Assembly: GCA_905182525.1 (NCBI GenBank)
Contig: CAJJBV010000001.1
Coordinates: forward strand, 372,001-436,000
Direction: 5' to 3'
From: Cryomorphaceae bacterium
GTDB lineage: Bacteria > Bacteroidota > Bacteroidia > Flavobacteriales_D > Parvicellaceae
Length of the DNA stretch: 64,000 bases
A program made the translations under genes and the position numbers. Under the pieces are notes generated by a model. The model worked only from the letters and a program-made list of their open reading frames with translations, was not told the origin of the DNA and searched no databases. Positions 29,303-39,498 of the stretch are shown piece after piece. Numbering within the stretch: the stretch's first letter is position 1; each line of letters opens with the position of its first letter.

Positions 29303-31790
29303 TTAGAAAGGATAACCAATGCCCAAATTTAATTGTAAAGGGAAAAATTCTTTTCTTAAATTTCTACTTGAATTGAAAATCCAACTATTTTTATTATCGG
29401 GTAAGCCAGGATTTTTAATTGGGATTGCTAAATCAGCTCTTAAAATAAAAAACTCAAAATTAAATCTTAGTCCAAATCCAGCACCTACAGCTAAATCATC
29501 AATTGAAGTTTTCCAATTAAACTTACCCTCGGGCCTCAAAGAATCAAAGCCCATTAACCAAACATTTCCAAAATCGACAAATAAAGCACCTTCAACTAGT
29601 TCAGTAATTGGAAATCTTGTTTCTATATTTCCTTCAAATTTAATATCTCCAATTTTGTCAAAACGTTGGTTTGAATCATAAAAACTTCCAGGCCCAAGTG
29701 ACCTTGCTCTCCAAGCTCTTAAACTGTTAGATCCGCCAGCAAAAAAACTTTTCTCAAATGGAAGAGCTTGAATTAAGTTTTTTCTAGGGATTCCAATTCC
29801 AGAATAAAGACGATATACAATTTTTGAGCGATCAAATATTGGCTGATAGTAACGTAAGTCAACAGTTAATTTTTGAAAATGTGCATATCTGATTCCTAAA
29901 AAATCATAACTATTTGATGAAATGTTTTTTTCCTTGTTAGATAATTCATGAAATCTAAACAAACTACCGCCTGCTGATTCAAAAGTAGACTTTAAATAAA
30001 AAGAATTGGAATTATGATTTAAATCTTGGCCATTAAATTCAAAAGAAAATACCCCCCCAGCTACAACGTGATCTTGAAAACTAGCTAGAATATATTCATT
30101 ATCTAAAGTATTAATTAGAGATCTGAATGTCGAGTCTAAATTAAAATCTACTAGACTTATTAAAAGAGGATTTATGTGCCAAGTGGTTTTTTTTCTCTCG
30201 TGAAAAATCCACCCGAAAGAAAGCTCTTGATTTTTTCTATAAAAATCTGGTCTATTTTGAATATTATAAGCTCCAGTAAACTCAGTTGAAGGGTTAATAT
30301 GGTTCTTCAATCCCCCTAGTCTATTAATTAAAAAATACTTAGGTAATATAAAATGAAATTCTGGACCAAACTCAGTAGTATTTGGTCTAATTGATGAACT
30401 TGACTGTCTATTATCTGTTAAAAGCATTTGAATTTCAAAACTTCCCTTTAAAGAAAGTAAAAGTTTTTCTCCGCCGTGAAATAAGTTATTATGAGTGTAA
30501 TTTAAGCTACCTAATACTCCCAGTAATCTATCTTTATTGGTGCCATCGACCGAAAAGGAAAAATTTTGAACTTTAGACGGAGCTAATTCAATATTACTAA
30601 TTAAACTATTGTTAGCAATTGTATCAAAACTAATAGTTACATACTTAAAAAGACCTAATGAAATCAACCTTTTATATGAATTTTGAGCTAGTTCGTTTGT
30701 GTATAAATCTCCTTTTTTAAGAGCGTATAGATTTATTGAAAATCTTCTTTTTAAATGAAATAGGATTATAATTATAAATATATATTCCGGATTTAGAAAT
30801 ACTGTCAATATTTAGATCTGATTCTAAGTTTTGATTAGTTTTAATTTTAACATTTACTTTATTAATTGTAAACTGTTTATGATTAAGCTCATGAAAATTA
30901 TTAATAGTACTGTCAAGTTTTTTATAATTTTGAATGCCAAGAGTTAAATCAATGCGATTACTTAAGTTGTTGCTGTCAATATCAAAATATATAAATTCTT
31001 TATTAAAAAAATAAAAACCTCGATTTCTTAAAAAATCATTAATTCTATTTCTTTCAAATACTAAAAGATCAGTGTCAAAAATTTCTCCTTTTTTAAAACT
31101 GGAGGTTGATTCTATAGTATCTAAATAATTTAAAATTAGTTTATCATCACATTTATACTTTACAGAATTTAAAAAAGTTGGATTGCCTAATTTTATATAG
31201 TAACGCAACTCTATTTGTTTCTTTTTTTTTAGATAAAATATAGAATCTAAAACTGTAGAATTGAAAAAACCTTTATTAAATAAAAAAGTTTTTATTTGGT
31301 CTTTAGAGCGATTAGCTTTTAAAGGACTATAGATTACAGGAGGCTCCCCTTTGTTTCGGATTCTTTCCCCTAAAACTAATTTTCTTGTTTTAAGAGTTTT
31401 TATAGGTAATGTACTGTCAATGCTTAAAATCTTTTCATTTTTAAGATTTATTTTTTTATTTGCAATGTCAATTTTTGATTGTTTTTTTATTACTTTATTG
31501 TCGATTCGTTTTTGACTTGTTAGATTATAGAGACTAAGATGAAAATTATAGTTTGATAAAATTTCAAGATTAGGTTTTTGATTTAAAAGTTCAAATAATT
31601 CTTCTTCTTGAAAATTAATTGAATAATTATGTTCTAAAATTTCAATGTTTTCTTTTCTCAATAGTAACTCATCATCAGCCACGTACTTACATAAGTTGCA
31701 TGAGTTTAAAAAAATTAATAAAATGATTAAAATAAAATTATGTGAAAATTTATATTTTAAAATTCTTACTATATTCATCTTATCCTTCAC
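29303..31790 (-). CDS. BamA/TamA-family outer-membrane protein, frame broken once
   Basis: Outer-membrane 16-strand barrel with periplasmic POTRA domains, of the TamA-like type, probably inserting or translocating envelope proteins. The N-terminus has a lipoprotein-like signal (FLNSCNLCKYVADDE). POTRA segments follow (IKTFLFNKGFFNSTV, INDFLRNRGFYFF). The frame is lost at 30728-30731 (AAA TCTA TAC) and resumes with YALKKGDLYTNE. The second frame is the barrel, with FFAGGSNSLRAW near its end and a terminal aromatic (GYPF). Its upstream limit is uncertain: a GTG at 31790 or an ATG at 31778. Reconstructed length is about 828 residues. Confidence 0.82.
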
Positions 31791-31794
31791 AATA

Positions 31795-31802
31795 CAAAAG
31801 TA
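31795..31802 (-). promoter_or_regulatory. -7 box of the TamA-like gene
   Basis: TACTTTTG on the minus strand, with exactly 4 nt to the GTG at 31790 and 16 nt to the in-frame ATG at 31778. If transcription starts where expected for Bacteroidota, the mRNA is leaderless from the GTG or has a very short leader to the ATG. Confidence 0.45.
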
Positions 31803-31807
31803 ACAAT

Positions 31808-32542
31808 ATGGACATCAGCAGAAACGATTTGAAAAAATTTAGTTCACTAAAAAGAAAAATAAAAAGACATGAACATGATTTGTTTGTAGTTGAAGGTGAA
31901 AAAATATGTAGTGAACTTCATAAGAGTAATTTAGAAATTGTAATCACTTTAGCTACTTCCGAACTAAAATCTATTTATCCAGAATATACTATGTGTTCAC
32001 AAAAAGATATATCGAGAATTAGTAGTCTCAAAAGCCCAAGTAATGTTCTAGCTATTTGTAAAATTCCAAAAAATGAAATTAATCTAAAAAATGAAAAACC
32101 ATTAATATTTCTTGATAATATAAGCGATCCTGGGAATTTAGGAACTATAATTAGAACGTTAGATTGGTTTGGATTTAAAGAAGTGTTTTGTTCAAAAGAA
32201 ACTGTCGACACCTATAATAATAAAACAGTAATGGCAAGCATGGGATCAATATTTAGAATTCAAACTCATTATATTGAATTTATTGAATTACAAAAACTTT
32301 TTCCAAATCATGATTTGTATAGAACATCAATTAAAGGAAAAAATATAGAAGATTTAGAGATTAAACCCAATTCGATAATAGTAATTGGAAATGAATCAAT
32401 TGGAGTTTCTGATAAACTAAAAAAAATCATACCTAATACTTTAACAATTCCTGGAAACGGACAAGCCGAATCATTAAATGTTAGTGTAGCGTCGGGAATA
32501 ATTTTAAATGAATTAGTTAAAAAAATTAACCTTCAAACGTAA
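31808..32542 (+). CDS. TrmH/SpoU-family RNA 2'-O-methyltransferase
   Basis: SAM-dependent 2'-O-ribose methylation of RNA, probably 23S rRNA (RlmB-like). The SpoU motifs are complete: ISDPGNLGTIIRTLDWFGF, IVIGNESIGVSD and IPGNGQAESLNVSVA. The N-terminal substrate-binding domain begins LKRKIKRHEHDLFVVEGEK. The frame is open upstream to 31742, but the ATG at 31808 (MDISRND) gives the normal protein start of 244 residues and avoids overlap with the divergent TamA-like gene. It converges on porT with a 17 nt overlap. Confidence 0.9.
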   Translation: MDISRNDLKKFSSLKRKIKRHEHDLFVVEGEKICSELHKSNLEIVITLATSELKSIYPEYTMCSQKDISRISSLKSPSNVLAICKIPKNEINLKNEKPLIFLDNISDPGNLGTIIRTLDWFGFKEVFCSKETVDTYNNKTVMASMGSIFRIQTHYIEFIELQKLFPNHDLYRTSIKGKNIEDLEIKPNSIIVIGNESIGVSDKLKKIIPNTLTIPGNGQAESLNVSVASGIILNELVKKINLQT

Positions 32543-33272
32543 ATGAAACAGTCCAAACTTTTGATCTTAGAGATTCTATAGGATTGTCAAATTTTGTAGG
32601 TTCTAAAGTGTTAGGGTCCAATTGGTTAGTTCCTATATAATGTAAATTTTTCATGCCATAACCTAACTTTAATTCTATTCCAAATTTAAAATAATCTAAA
32701 AATAAATCTATTCCACCACCAATTTCTAGTCCATAATCAGTTTTATTAATTTTAATTACTTGTTCTTCTAAGTCAATACTATTATTAACATCCATATTAG
32801 ATGACATGTCAATACCATATCTAAACCCAACAATTGAATAAATAGCAAAATTTTTAATTCTGTCCGTTCTGATTTTCAATAAAACTGGGAAGTCTAAATA
32901 AACAGGTCTTAAAGATTTTATATACGTTGTTTGAGAGTTGTCTGAAGGATCAAAATACCGGTATTCAATATCTCTTTCTTGAAAAGATAGAGAAGGTAAA
33001 ACAAACCTTATTTTAAAATTCGGATTAATATTTAAAGAAGATACTACACCAAGGGTAAATCCAGGTTTAGATAAAACTAGTAAAGATTGTAATGAATCAT
33101 TATTAAAAGTGTATCCAGATTTTTTTTGAAGATAATAATCAGAATTGTTAATACTAAGTGCAAAACCAAAATGATAGGGTTTTTCATCAAAATTACCAAG
33201 ATTTTGAAATTGGCTTTTAATAAAGCCAGTATTCATTAAAAACAGAATAAAAAGAAAAATATTTTTTTTCAT
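32526..33272 (-). CDS. porT: Type IX secretion protein PorT (outer-membrane barrel)
   Basis: A 248-residue beta-barrel protein of the PorT group, needed for type IX secretion. Signal peptide at residues 1-20 (FIKSQF). The body has alternating strands with the PorT-type segments PYHFGFALSINNSDY, VLPSLSFQERDIEY, LDFPVLLKIRT and DYGLEIGGGIDLF. It lies next to ubiE on the same strand, an order shared with many Bacteroidota, which supports the name. The last 17 nt overlap the converging methyltransferase gene. Confidence 0.88.
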   Translation of the reverse strand: MKKNIFLFILFLMNTGFIKSQFQNLGNFDEKPYHFGFALSINNSDYYLQKKSGYTFNNDSLQSLLVLSKPGFTLGVVSSLNINPNFKIRFVLPSLSFQERDIEYRYFDPSDNSQTTYIKSLRPVYLDFPVLLKIRTDRIKNFAIYSIVGFRYGIDMSSNMDVNNSIDLEEQVIKINKTDYGLEIGGGIDLFLDYFKFGIELKLGYGMKNLHYIGTNQLDPNTLEPTKFDNPIESLRSKVWTVSFTFEG

Positions 33273-33329
33273 TAGATATTAAATATAACCCTGTTTCATA
33301 CCATTTATTTCATCAATAATAACTTAAAG

Positions 33330-34061
33330 TTATTTTTTTCCTGAATAAATAGTAGCTATTCCACCAGAAAGTTTTTTGAGCTTTAAATTTAAAAAACCAA
33401 TTTCTCGGAGCTTTTCTAAAAAATCTGGACCTTCTGGAAAAGCCTCTACAGATTCTGGCAAATAATGATAAGCAGATTTGTCTTTTGAAATTAAACTTCC
33501 AAAAAGAGGCAAAAAATACTTAGAATAGATAAAATAAGTTTGTTTTATTGGAAATTTCTTTGGTTTAGAAAATTCTAGTACTACGATTTTTCCATTTTTC
33601 TTAAGAACCCTGAAAATTTCAGAAATACCTTTATTTAAATTTTCAAAATTTCTAACTCCAAAACTAACCATAACAGCATCAAAATATTGATCTTTAAAAG
33701 GTAAATTTTCAGAGTCACCTTGAATAAATTCTAATTTATCTTTTAGTTTTCTTTTTTCAATTTTAGTTCTCCCAATATTTAACATACCATTTGAAAGGTC
33801 TAGTCCAATAATTTTCTTGGGATTCATTGTCTTTTGAGCTGCAAAAGCTAAGTCACCTGTTCCAGTAGCAACATCTAAAATTAATTTCGGATTATCTTCA
33901 GCAACAACTTTAATAGTTTTCTTTCTCCAAATATTATCAATTCCAAAACTTAAAAAATGATTCAAAAAATCATAGTTTGAGGATATATTATCAAACATTT
34001 CTTCTACTTGCTTTTTCTTTGAATCTTTAGAAGATTTATAAGGCTTAACAACTTTATTCAT
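33330..34061 (-). CDS. ubiE: Demethylmenaquinone methyltransferase UbiE/MenG
   Basis: Last step of menaquinone synthesis: SAM-dependent C-methylation of demethylmenaquinone. It has 243 residues. The N-terminus has VEEMFDNISSNYDFLNHFLSFG (UbiE signature 1), the SAM site is LDVATGTGDLAF near residue 68, and VSFGVRNFENLNKGI and EFSKPKKFPIKQ follow. With menC and menE near 44-46 kb it implies menaquinone respiration. A TAGATTTG box lies 4 nt before the ATG. Confidence 0.96.
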   Translation of the reverse strand: MNKVVKPYKSSKDSKKKQVEEMFDNISSNYDFLNHFLSFGIDNIWRKKTIKVVAEDNPKLILDVATGTGDLAFAAQKTMNPKKIIGLDLSNGMLNIGRTKIEKRKLKDKLEFIQGDSENLPFKDQYFDAVMVSFGVRNFENLNKGISEIFRVLKKNGKIVVLEFSKPKKFPIKQTYFIYSKYFLPLFGSLISKDKSAYHYLPESVEAFPEGPDFLEKLREIGFLNLKLKKLSGGIATIYSGKK

Positions 34062-34065
34062 TTTG

Positions 34066-34073
34066 CAAATCTA
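34066..34073 (-). promoter_or_regulatory. -7 box of ubiE, 4 nt before the ATG
   Basis: TAGATTTG on the minus strand followed by CAAA and the ATG. With a normal start site the ubiE mRNA would begin at or next to its start codon. No convincing -33 box was found. Confidence 0.5.
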
Positions 34074-34142
34074 AAAATAAGGAGATAGTAACTAAGTTAT
34101 GTTAAATGAAATTTAAAGCAATTTCAATATTGTTTTATGATT

Positions 34143-34175
34143 TTTGGTTTATATAAAGCTATTATCTTAATTTTG
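34143..34175 (+). promoter_or_regulatory. Bacteroidota promoter of the OM barrel gene, 4 nt before the ATG
   Basis: TTTG (34143-34146), a 21 nt spacer and TAATTTTG (34168-34175). AAGA and then the ATG at 34180 follow, so the mRNA would be leaderless. Confidence 0.6.
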
Positions 34176-34179
34176 AAGA

Positions 34180-34865
34180 ATGAAAAAATTAATATTACTA
34201 CTAATTATTATCCCAATAATTGGTGTTTCTCAACAAGAATTCTATAAATGGGATATTGGAATAAATGGTGGTCTAAATATAAATAACCCAATAATTGAAG
34301 GCAATAACTTCTCGCCAGATGATTTAGGTGGACAACTATATGGATTAACAGTTATATATCACTTTAATAGGTTTTTTGCATTTAAAGTAGATTTAGATAT
34401 TGAAAACAGAGGTTGGGCTATGGAAGAGTTTGGCGATATTATGGAGATGGAATTACAAATGATCCAAAAATAAAAAATATTTCCCAAGTTTTAAATTATT
34501 TTGACATACCTGCTTTTATGCATATAGGTTTTGGTAAAAAATTCAAAGTAGATTTAAATATTGGTCCGTATTTTGGTTTTAAAATAAAGGATGAAATAGT
34601 TTCATATAGTCCTAATGAAGAACAACTTGATTCCGAAGCAACAAGAGGTGTAATTGGGTTAAGTAAGTTTGATAATTTTGACTTTGGCGTAGTTTATGGA
34701 ATTGGGTTTGATTATCAAATACATGAAAGATTTTCTATTGGATTTGATGCTTTATATGAAAGAGGTTTAAAGACTGTAAATAAAATAAATAATGTTGACT
34801 ATAAAAATTCCTCTTTTGACTTTGATTTTGGAATTAACTTTCACTTAGGTAAAAAGAAGAAATAA
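34180..34865 (+). CDS. Porin-family (PorT-like) outer-membrane beta-barrel protein, frame broken once
   Basis: A small 8-stranded barrel protein of about 228 residues with a signal peptide at residues 1-16 (IIGVSQQ). The first frame gives KWDIGINGGLNINNP and FFAFKVDLDIENRGWAMEEFG. Between about 34413 and 34440 one base seems to be missing, and the other frame continues with YYGDGITNDPKI, DIPAFMHIGFGKKFKVDLN and a normal barrel end (NFHLGKKKK). The family is outer-membrane; no specific role is known. It precedes the M42 peptidase by 8 nt. Confidence 0.7.
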
Positions 34866-34873
34866 AATTAACA

Positions 34874-35965
34874 ATGAAAAAAATTAATCATATCAATAAA
34901 AAATCTGAAAGTTTTTTAGAGAAATATATAAATACAGCCTCTCCTACTGGCTTTGAAAGTGCTGGACAAAAAGTATGGTTAGACTATATTAAACCTTACA
35001 TAGATACTCACATAGTAGATACGTACGGGTCTGTTGTAGGTGTTATAAATCCTGATGCTAAATATAAAGTAGTTATTGAAGCGCACGCAGACGAAATATC
35101 TTGGTTTGTCCATTACATAACGGAAAAAGGATTTATCTATTTAAGAAGAAATGGGGGAAGTGATCATCAAATTGCTCCATCCAAAAGAGTTAATATTCAT
35201 ACAGATAAAGGAATTGTAAAAGCTGTGTTTGGATGGCCTGCTATTCACACTCGTATGGGAGGCGGAAAAGAAGAGCCACCAAAAACTGACAATATATTTT
35301 TAGATTGTGGATGTGAAAATAAAAAAGAGGTTGAAAATTTAGGAATTCATGTAGGTTGTGTTGTGACTTATGAAGATGAATTTATGATATTAAATAAAAC
35401 CAATTATGTAGGTAGAGCTTTAGATAATAGAATGGGTGGATTTATGATTGCAGAAGTTGCCAGATTACTACACAAAAATAAAGTGAAATTACCTTTCGGA
35501 CTCTACATTACTAATGCTGTTCAAGAAGAGATTGGATTAAGAGGGGCTCAAATGATAGCAGAAAGAATAAAACCAAATATTGCAATAGTTACTGATGTTT
35601 GTCATGATACAAATACTCCAATGATTAAAAAAGTTGTTGAAGGTGATTTGTCATCTGGTAAAGGGCCTGTACTAACCTACGGTCCAGCTGTTCAAAATAA
35701 TTTACTGAAATTCATTATTGAACAAGCTCAAAAAAACAAAATTGATTTCCAAAGATTGGCTGCTTCAAGAAGTACAGGTACTGATACTGATGCATTTGCA
35801 TATTCAAATTCGGGAGTTGCTTCAGCACTAATTTCGTTACCTCTTAGATATATGCATACAACTGTGGAGATGTGTTCTAAAGATGATGTAAATTCTGTGA
35901 TAGAATTAATTTATCAATCATTGATTGCTCTTAAAAATGGTCAAACATTTAACTATTTGAAATAA
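34874..35965 (+). CDS. M42-family metallopeptidase (glutamyl aminopeptidase-like)
   Basis: Dinuclear-metal aminopeptidase of cytoplasmic peptide turnover. It has 363 residues. Metal ligands and catalytic motifs: VVIEAHADEISWF (residues 56-68), RALDNRMGGF, NAVQEEIGLRGAQ (the catalytic Glu pair), TDVCHDTN and LRYMHTTVEMC near the end. The shape is the self-assembling tetrahedral type common to the family. It is followed directly by hemB (adjacent stop and start), so they are cotranscribed. Confidence 0.92.
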   Translation: MKKINHINKKSESFLEKYINTASPTGFESAGQKVWLDYIKPYIDTHIVDTYGSVVGVINPDAKYKVVIEAHADEISWFVHYITEKGFIYLRRNGGSDHQIAPSKRVNIHTDKGIVKAVFGWPAIHTRMGGGKEEPPKTDNIFLDCGCENKKEVENLGIHVGCVVTYEDEFMILNKTNYVGRALDNRMGGFMIAEVARLLHKNKVKLPFGLYITNAVQEEIGLRGAQMIAERIKPNIAIVTDVCHDTNTPMIKKVVEGDLSSGKGPVLTYGPAVQNNLLKFIIEQAQKNKIDFQRLAASRSTGTDTDAFAYSNSGVASALISLPLRYMHTTVEMCSKDDVNSVIELIYQSLIALKNGQTFNYLK

Positions 35966-36934
35966 ATGAATCAGAGACCTAGAAGAAATAGAAAATCTAT
36001 TGGAATTAGAGAAATGGTTGCCGAAACTAATCTAAAAGTAGAAAGTTTAATTTACCCATTATTTATTGTCGATGGTAAAAATATGAAGATCCCTATTAAT
36101 TCCATGCCAAATTGCTTTAGGTGGTCATTAGATTTACTAATTAAGGAAATAGAAATATGCGGAAAATTGGGAATCAAAAATTTTGTTCTTTTTCCAGCTG
36201 TTGAGGATAGTCTAAAGGATAAAACTGCAACATACAGCTATAGTTCAGCAAACTTTTATCTAAAAGCAATAAATACAATTAAAAATAAATTTCCTGAGTT
36301 CACTTTAATGAGTGATGTAGCAATGGATCCTTATTCAAGTGATGGTCATGATGGACTGGTAATTAAAGGGGGAATTGACAATGACCAATCACTACCTATT
36401 TTATGTAAAATGGCTTTATCACAAGCTGAAGCTGGAATTGATATAATTGGCCCATCTGACATGATGGATGGAAGAATTGGTGCAATTAGAGAAGTTTTAG
36501 ATGATAATAACTTTAAAAATACTAGCATAATGAGTTATACTGCTAAATATGCAAGTGCATTTTACGGTCCATTTAGAGATGCCTTAGATTCAGCTCCAAA
36601 ATATGGTGACAAGAAAACATACCAGATGGATCCAAGAAATAAAAAAGAAAGCCTTATTGAAGCGGAGTTAGACGAACTAGAAGGTGCAGATATATTAATG
36701 ATTAAACCAGCACTAAGTTACTTAGATGTTATTCAGACAGTAAAAGAAAATACAAATCTACCTGTTAGCGCATATAACGTCAGTGGGGAATATGCAATGG
36801 TACATGCAGCAGCAGAAAAAGGATGGCTTGACTATGACCAAACATTTATCGAGGTATTAACTAGTATAAAAAGAGCAGGTGCCGATATAATACTGACTTA
36901 TTTTGCTAAAGATTTTGCAAATTTAAAACACTAA
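35966..36934 (+). CDS. hemB: Porphobilinogen synthase (delta-aminolevulinate dehydratase)
   Basis: Condenses two 5-aminolevulinate molecules to porphobilinogen for heme. It has 322 residues. The Schiff-base lysines sit in MSYTAKYASAFYGPFRDA and LMIKPALSYLDV. The metal segment reads DVAMDPYSSDGHDG, with aspartates where zinc enzymes have cysteines, so this is the magnesium-type enzyme. The N-terminus RPRRNRKSIGIREM is typical. It directly follows the M42 peptidase gene and converges on yaaA. Confidence 0.96.
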   Translation: MNQRPRRNRKSIGIREMVAETNLKVESLIYPLFIVDGKNMKIPINSMPNCFRWSLDLLIKEIEICGKLGIKNFVLFPAVEDSLKDKTATYSYSSANFYLKAINTIKNKFPEFTLMSDVAMDPYSSDGHDGLVIKGGIDNDQSLPILCKMALSQAEAGIDIIGPSDMMDGRIGAIREVLDDNNFKNTSIMSYTAKYASAFYGPFRDALDSAPKYGDKKTYQMDPRNKKESLIEAELDELEGADILMIKPALSYLDVIQTVKENTNLPVSAYNVSGEYAMVHAAAEKGWLDYDQTFIEVLTSIKRAGADIILTYFAKDFANLKH

Positions 36935-36941
36935 TTATTAT

Positions 36942-37691
36942 TTATAAAAACAAAATTTGTTTGAGTTGAAATGTCATTTGAAAACTATAATTCATTTCAT
37001 TGAAATTTTTAAGATCTTCAATATTATCCAACTGATTTTCAATAATAAATTTTGCCATTTTTCCCCTAGCAGATTTAGCGTAATTACCAATGATTTTTAG
37101 CTTATCGTTTGATCTTTCATAAAATGTGCAATTAATTATTTGAGAACGAATTTTATCAAAATTAATTACATCAAAATATTCTTTACTCGCTAAGTTTATA
37201 ATCGTTTCATTTTTATTAAATTGATTAAAATAATTTGTGATTTTATCTTCCCAAAATTTATGTAGATTCTTAAAATCATTAATTACAATAAACTTTTGAT
37301 TCATCTCTAACCTATATTTATCTATAACATCATAAGGTTTTAAAACCCCATATAAACCGCTTAAAATTAAAAGGTTTTCTTGAGCAAAATTAATAGATTC
37401 ACTATCCCAATCTTCAGGTGATAAACTTTTAAAAGCTGTTCCTTGATAAGTATGAACCGAATGACTTTTTAATGAATCGGGCAAGTTCCATAAGTGAATA
37501 TCTTCATAGGTTTGATTGGATAAATTTTCACTTAATTTCATTATTTTTTGAATTTCCAATTTGGAAAAACTCCTCAATAAACTGTTTATTTTAATAGCTT
37601 CTTTTAAAAATACCGGACTGGAACTTAAACTTTTGTCAACTTTAGAATTGGAGTTACTCATAGTTTTTGTCGGTGAAAGAATAATCTTCAT
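36942..37691 (-). CDS. yaaA: YaaA-family peroxide stress protein
   Basis: A 249-residue protein of the DUF328/YaaA family, which in E. coli lowers free iron under peroxide stress. The N-terminus MKIILSPTKTM is diagnostic. LSGLYGVLKPYDVIDKYRLEM (about residue 105) and LASKEYFDVI follow. It is the last gene of the run GT-GT-gcvT-comB-yaaA on the minus strand. Function in this organism is inferred only. Confidence 0.9.
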   Translation of the reverse strand: MKIILSPTKTMSNSNSKVDKSLSSSPVFLKEAIKINSLLRSFSKLEIQKIMKLSENLSNQTYEDIHLWNLPDSLKSHSVHTYQGTAFKSLSPEDWDSESINFAQENLLILSGLYGVLKPYDVIDKYRLEMNQKFIVINDFKNLHKFWEDKITNYFNQFNKNETIINLASKEYFDVINFDKIRSQIINCTFYERSNDKLKIIGNYAKSARGKMAKFIIENQLDNIEDLKNFNEMNYSFQMTFQLKQILFL

Positions 37692-37698
37692 ATTAAAA

Positions 37699-38418
37699 CT
37701 AAAGTTTTTTTAAGTAGTAATCTTCTCTTACAGGTATAACATCAGTCTGATTTGGAGTTAAACAGTATTTAATATCCTCATTTAAGTTTAACTTTTTTAA
37801 GCGTTTTCTGTGAGAAGAAGCCTTGAGATAACCAAAGTAATTTGATTTTGCAGAAAGAAAGAGATATTTTGCGGCTATTGTAGAATCATTATTACTTTCA
37901 AACTTGTTAGTTTTTAATAATTGTTCGCTTATAGCTCCAGCACAAATAGAGTCTTCTAAACAAAATTTATTTTCCCAACCAGAACCCAATATTAAAACAC
38001 TTTTATTAAGTTCAATTAAATAATTACAAATAGCGTCTAAATTCAAAAAAGATCCTATCAATAAATGTTCTATGTCTTTAGCCATATTAATAGCTTTAGT
38101 TCCATTTGTTGTAGTGAGGACTAATGTTTGATCTTTAAGTTTATCATTAGTATAAGACAATGGTGAATTTCCGAATTCAAATCCACTTACTATTTTACCT
38201 TTCCTTTCTGCAGCAACATAGTATCCTTTGTCTTTATACTCAATAGCTTGATCGAGTGTACTAACAGGAATTATTTTATCTACACCATAATGGAAAGCTG
38301 TACAAATTGCAGATGTTGCTCGAAGAACATCAATAACGACAACTACTTCAAAATCCTCGGCATATAATGGAAACATATTTGGGGTAAAGCATACTTCTAC
38401 TTTCGGTTTTTCAATCAT
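37699..38418 (-). CDS. comB: 2-phosphosulfolactate phosphatase family protein (ComB)
   Basis: A 239-residue member of the ComB family, which in methanogens removes phosphate from 2-phosphosulfolactate in coenzyme M synthesis; bacterial members have unclear roles. VVVVIDVLRATSAICTAFHYG (residues 25-45), GFEFGNSPL and VLTTTNGTKAI are the family motifs. Its ATG overlaps the gcvT stop as TAATG, so translation is coupled. Coenzyme M synthesis is not expected here, so the substrate should be left open. Confidence 0.88.
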   Translation of the reverse strand: MIEKPKVEVCFTPNMFPLYAEDFEVVVVIDVLRATSAICTAFHYGVDKIIPVSTLDQAIEYKDKGYYVAAERKGKIVSGFEFGNSPLSYTNDKLKDQTLVLTTTNGTKAINMAKDIEHLLIGSFLNLDAICNYLIELNKSVLILGSGWENKFCLEDSICAGAISEQLLKTNKFESNNDSTIAAKYLFLSAKSNYFGYLKASSHRKRLKKLNLNEDIKYCLTPNQTDVIPVREDYYLKKL

Positions 38419-39498
38419 TATGACTTGTAAAAAGGCAACTTAATTATTTCTGCAGAAATAGATTTATTTCGGATTTTTATAAATATTTTATTACCTAAGT
38501 TTGAATGTTCTGATTTCACATAACCCATACCAATTGCTTTTTTAACAGAGGGGGCCATTGTTCCAGAAGTAACCTGACCAATTAAATTACCATCAACATC
38601 TTCAATTTCATAATCTTTTCTTGGAATACCTCTATCTAATAATTCAAAAGCAATTAATTTACTTTCAGTTCCTTCTAACTTTGCTTTTTTTATAATATTG
38701 TCTCCAACAAATTCTTTTGTAAACTTAGTTACCCAACCCAGCCCTGCAGATATTGGAGAGGTATTGTCGTTAATGTCATTACCATACAAACAATAACCCA
38801 TTTCCAATCTTAAAGTATCTCTTGCAGCTAAGTCCAGCAGGAAACACATTAAAGTCCTTTAAATTGAAAATAAAATCCCAAACTTCTTCGGCAATATTAT
38901 TGGGAACATACAGCTCAAAGCCTCCAGAACCAGTATATCCGGTAGCAGAAATAATTACATCGTTAAATCCTGCAAAAGTTCCAATCTCAAAATGGTAAAA
39001 CTTAATATTTGAAAGATTTATTTCTGTCAAATTTTGTAACAACTCTTTTGCTTTTGGACCTTGTACAGCAATAAGTGAAGTGTTTTCAGAAATATTTTCT
39101 AAAGAAACGTCAAAATTATTTTGACTGTTAATCCATTTCCAATCTTTATCAATATTTGATGCATTAACCACTAACATATAATGATTTTCTTCGATCATAT
39201 ACACTAACATGTCATCTACAATACCTCCATTTTCATTGGGCAAATAAGCATATTGAGCTCTGCCAGGAAATAAGACAGAAGCATCATTACTGGATATTTT
39301 TTGAATGAAAGAAAGTGCATCTTTACCTTTTACTAAAAATTCTCCCATATGAGAAACATCAAAAACTCCTACTTCTTCTCTGACATTAATGTGTTCATTA
39401 TTAACACCTGAGTATTGTACTGGCATCATATAACCTGCAAAAGGAACCATTTTTGCTCCTAGTTCAATATGTTTATTGTAAAGTGCTGTTTTTTTCAT
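38418..39498 (-). CDS. gcvT: Glycine cleavage system T protein (aminomethyltransferase), frame broken once
   Basis: Moves the aminomethyl carbon of glycine onto tetrahydrofolate. The first frame (from 39498) has [42 protein letters not shown] and a [11 protein letters not shown] segment. It slips where GGA CTTA GCT (near 38828-38837) carries one extra base. The second frame then gives [19 protein letters not shown] and SAGLGWVTK. The corrected length is about 360 residues, normal for GcvT. Its TAATG stop-start overlap with comB and the GT1 stop inside its 5' end indicate an operon. Confidence 0.92.
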
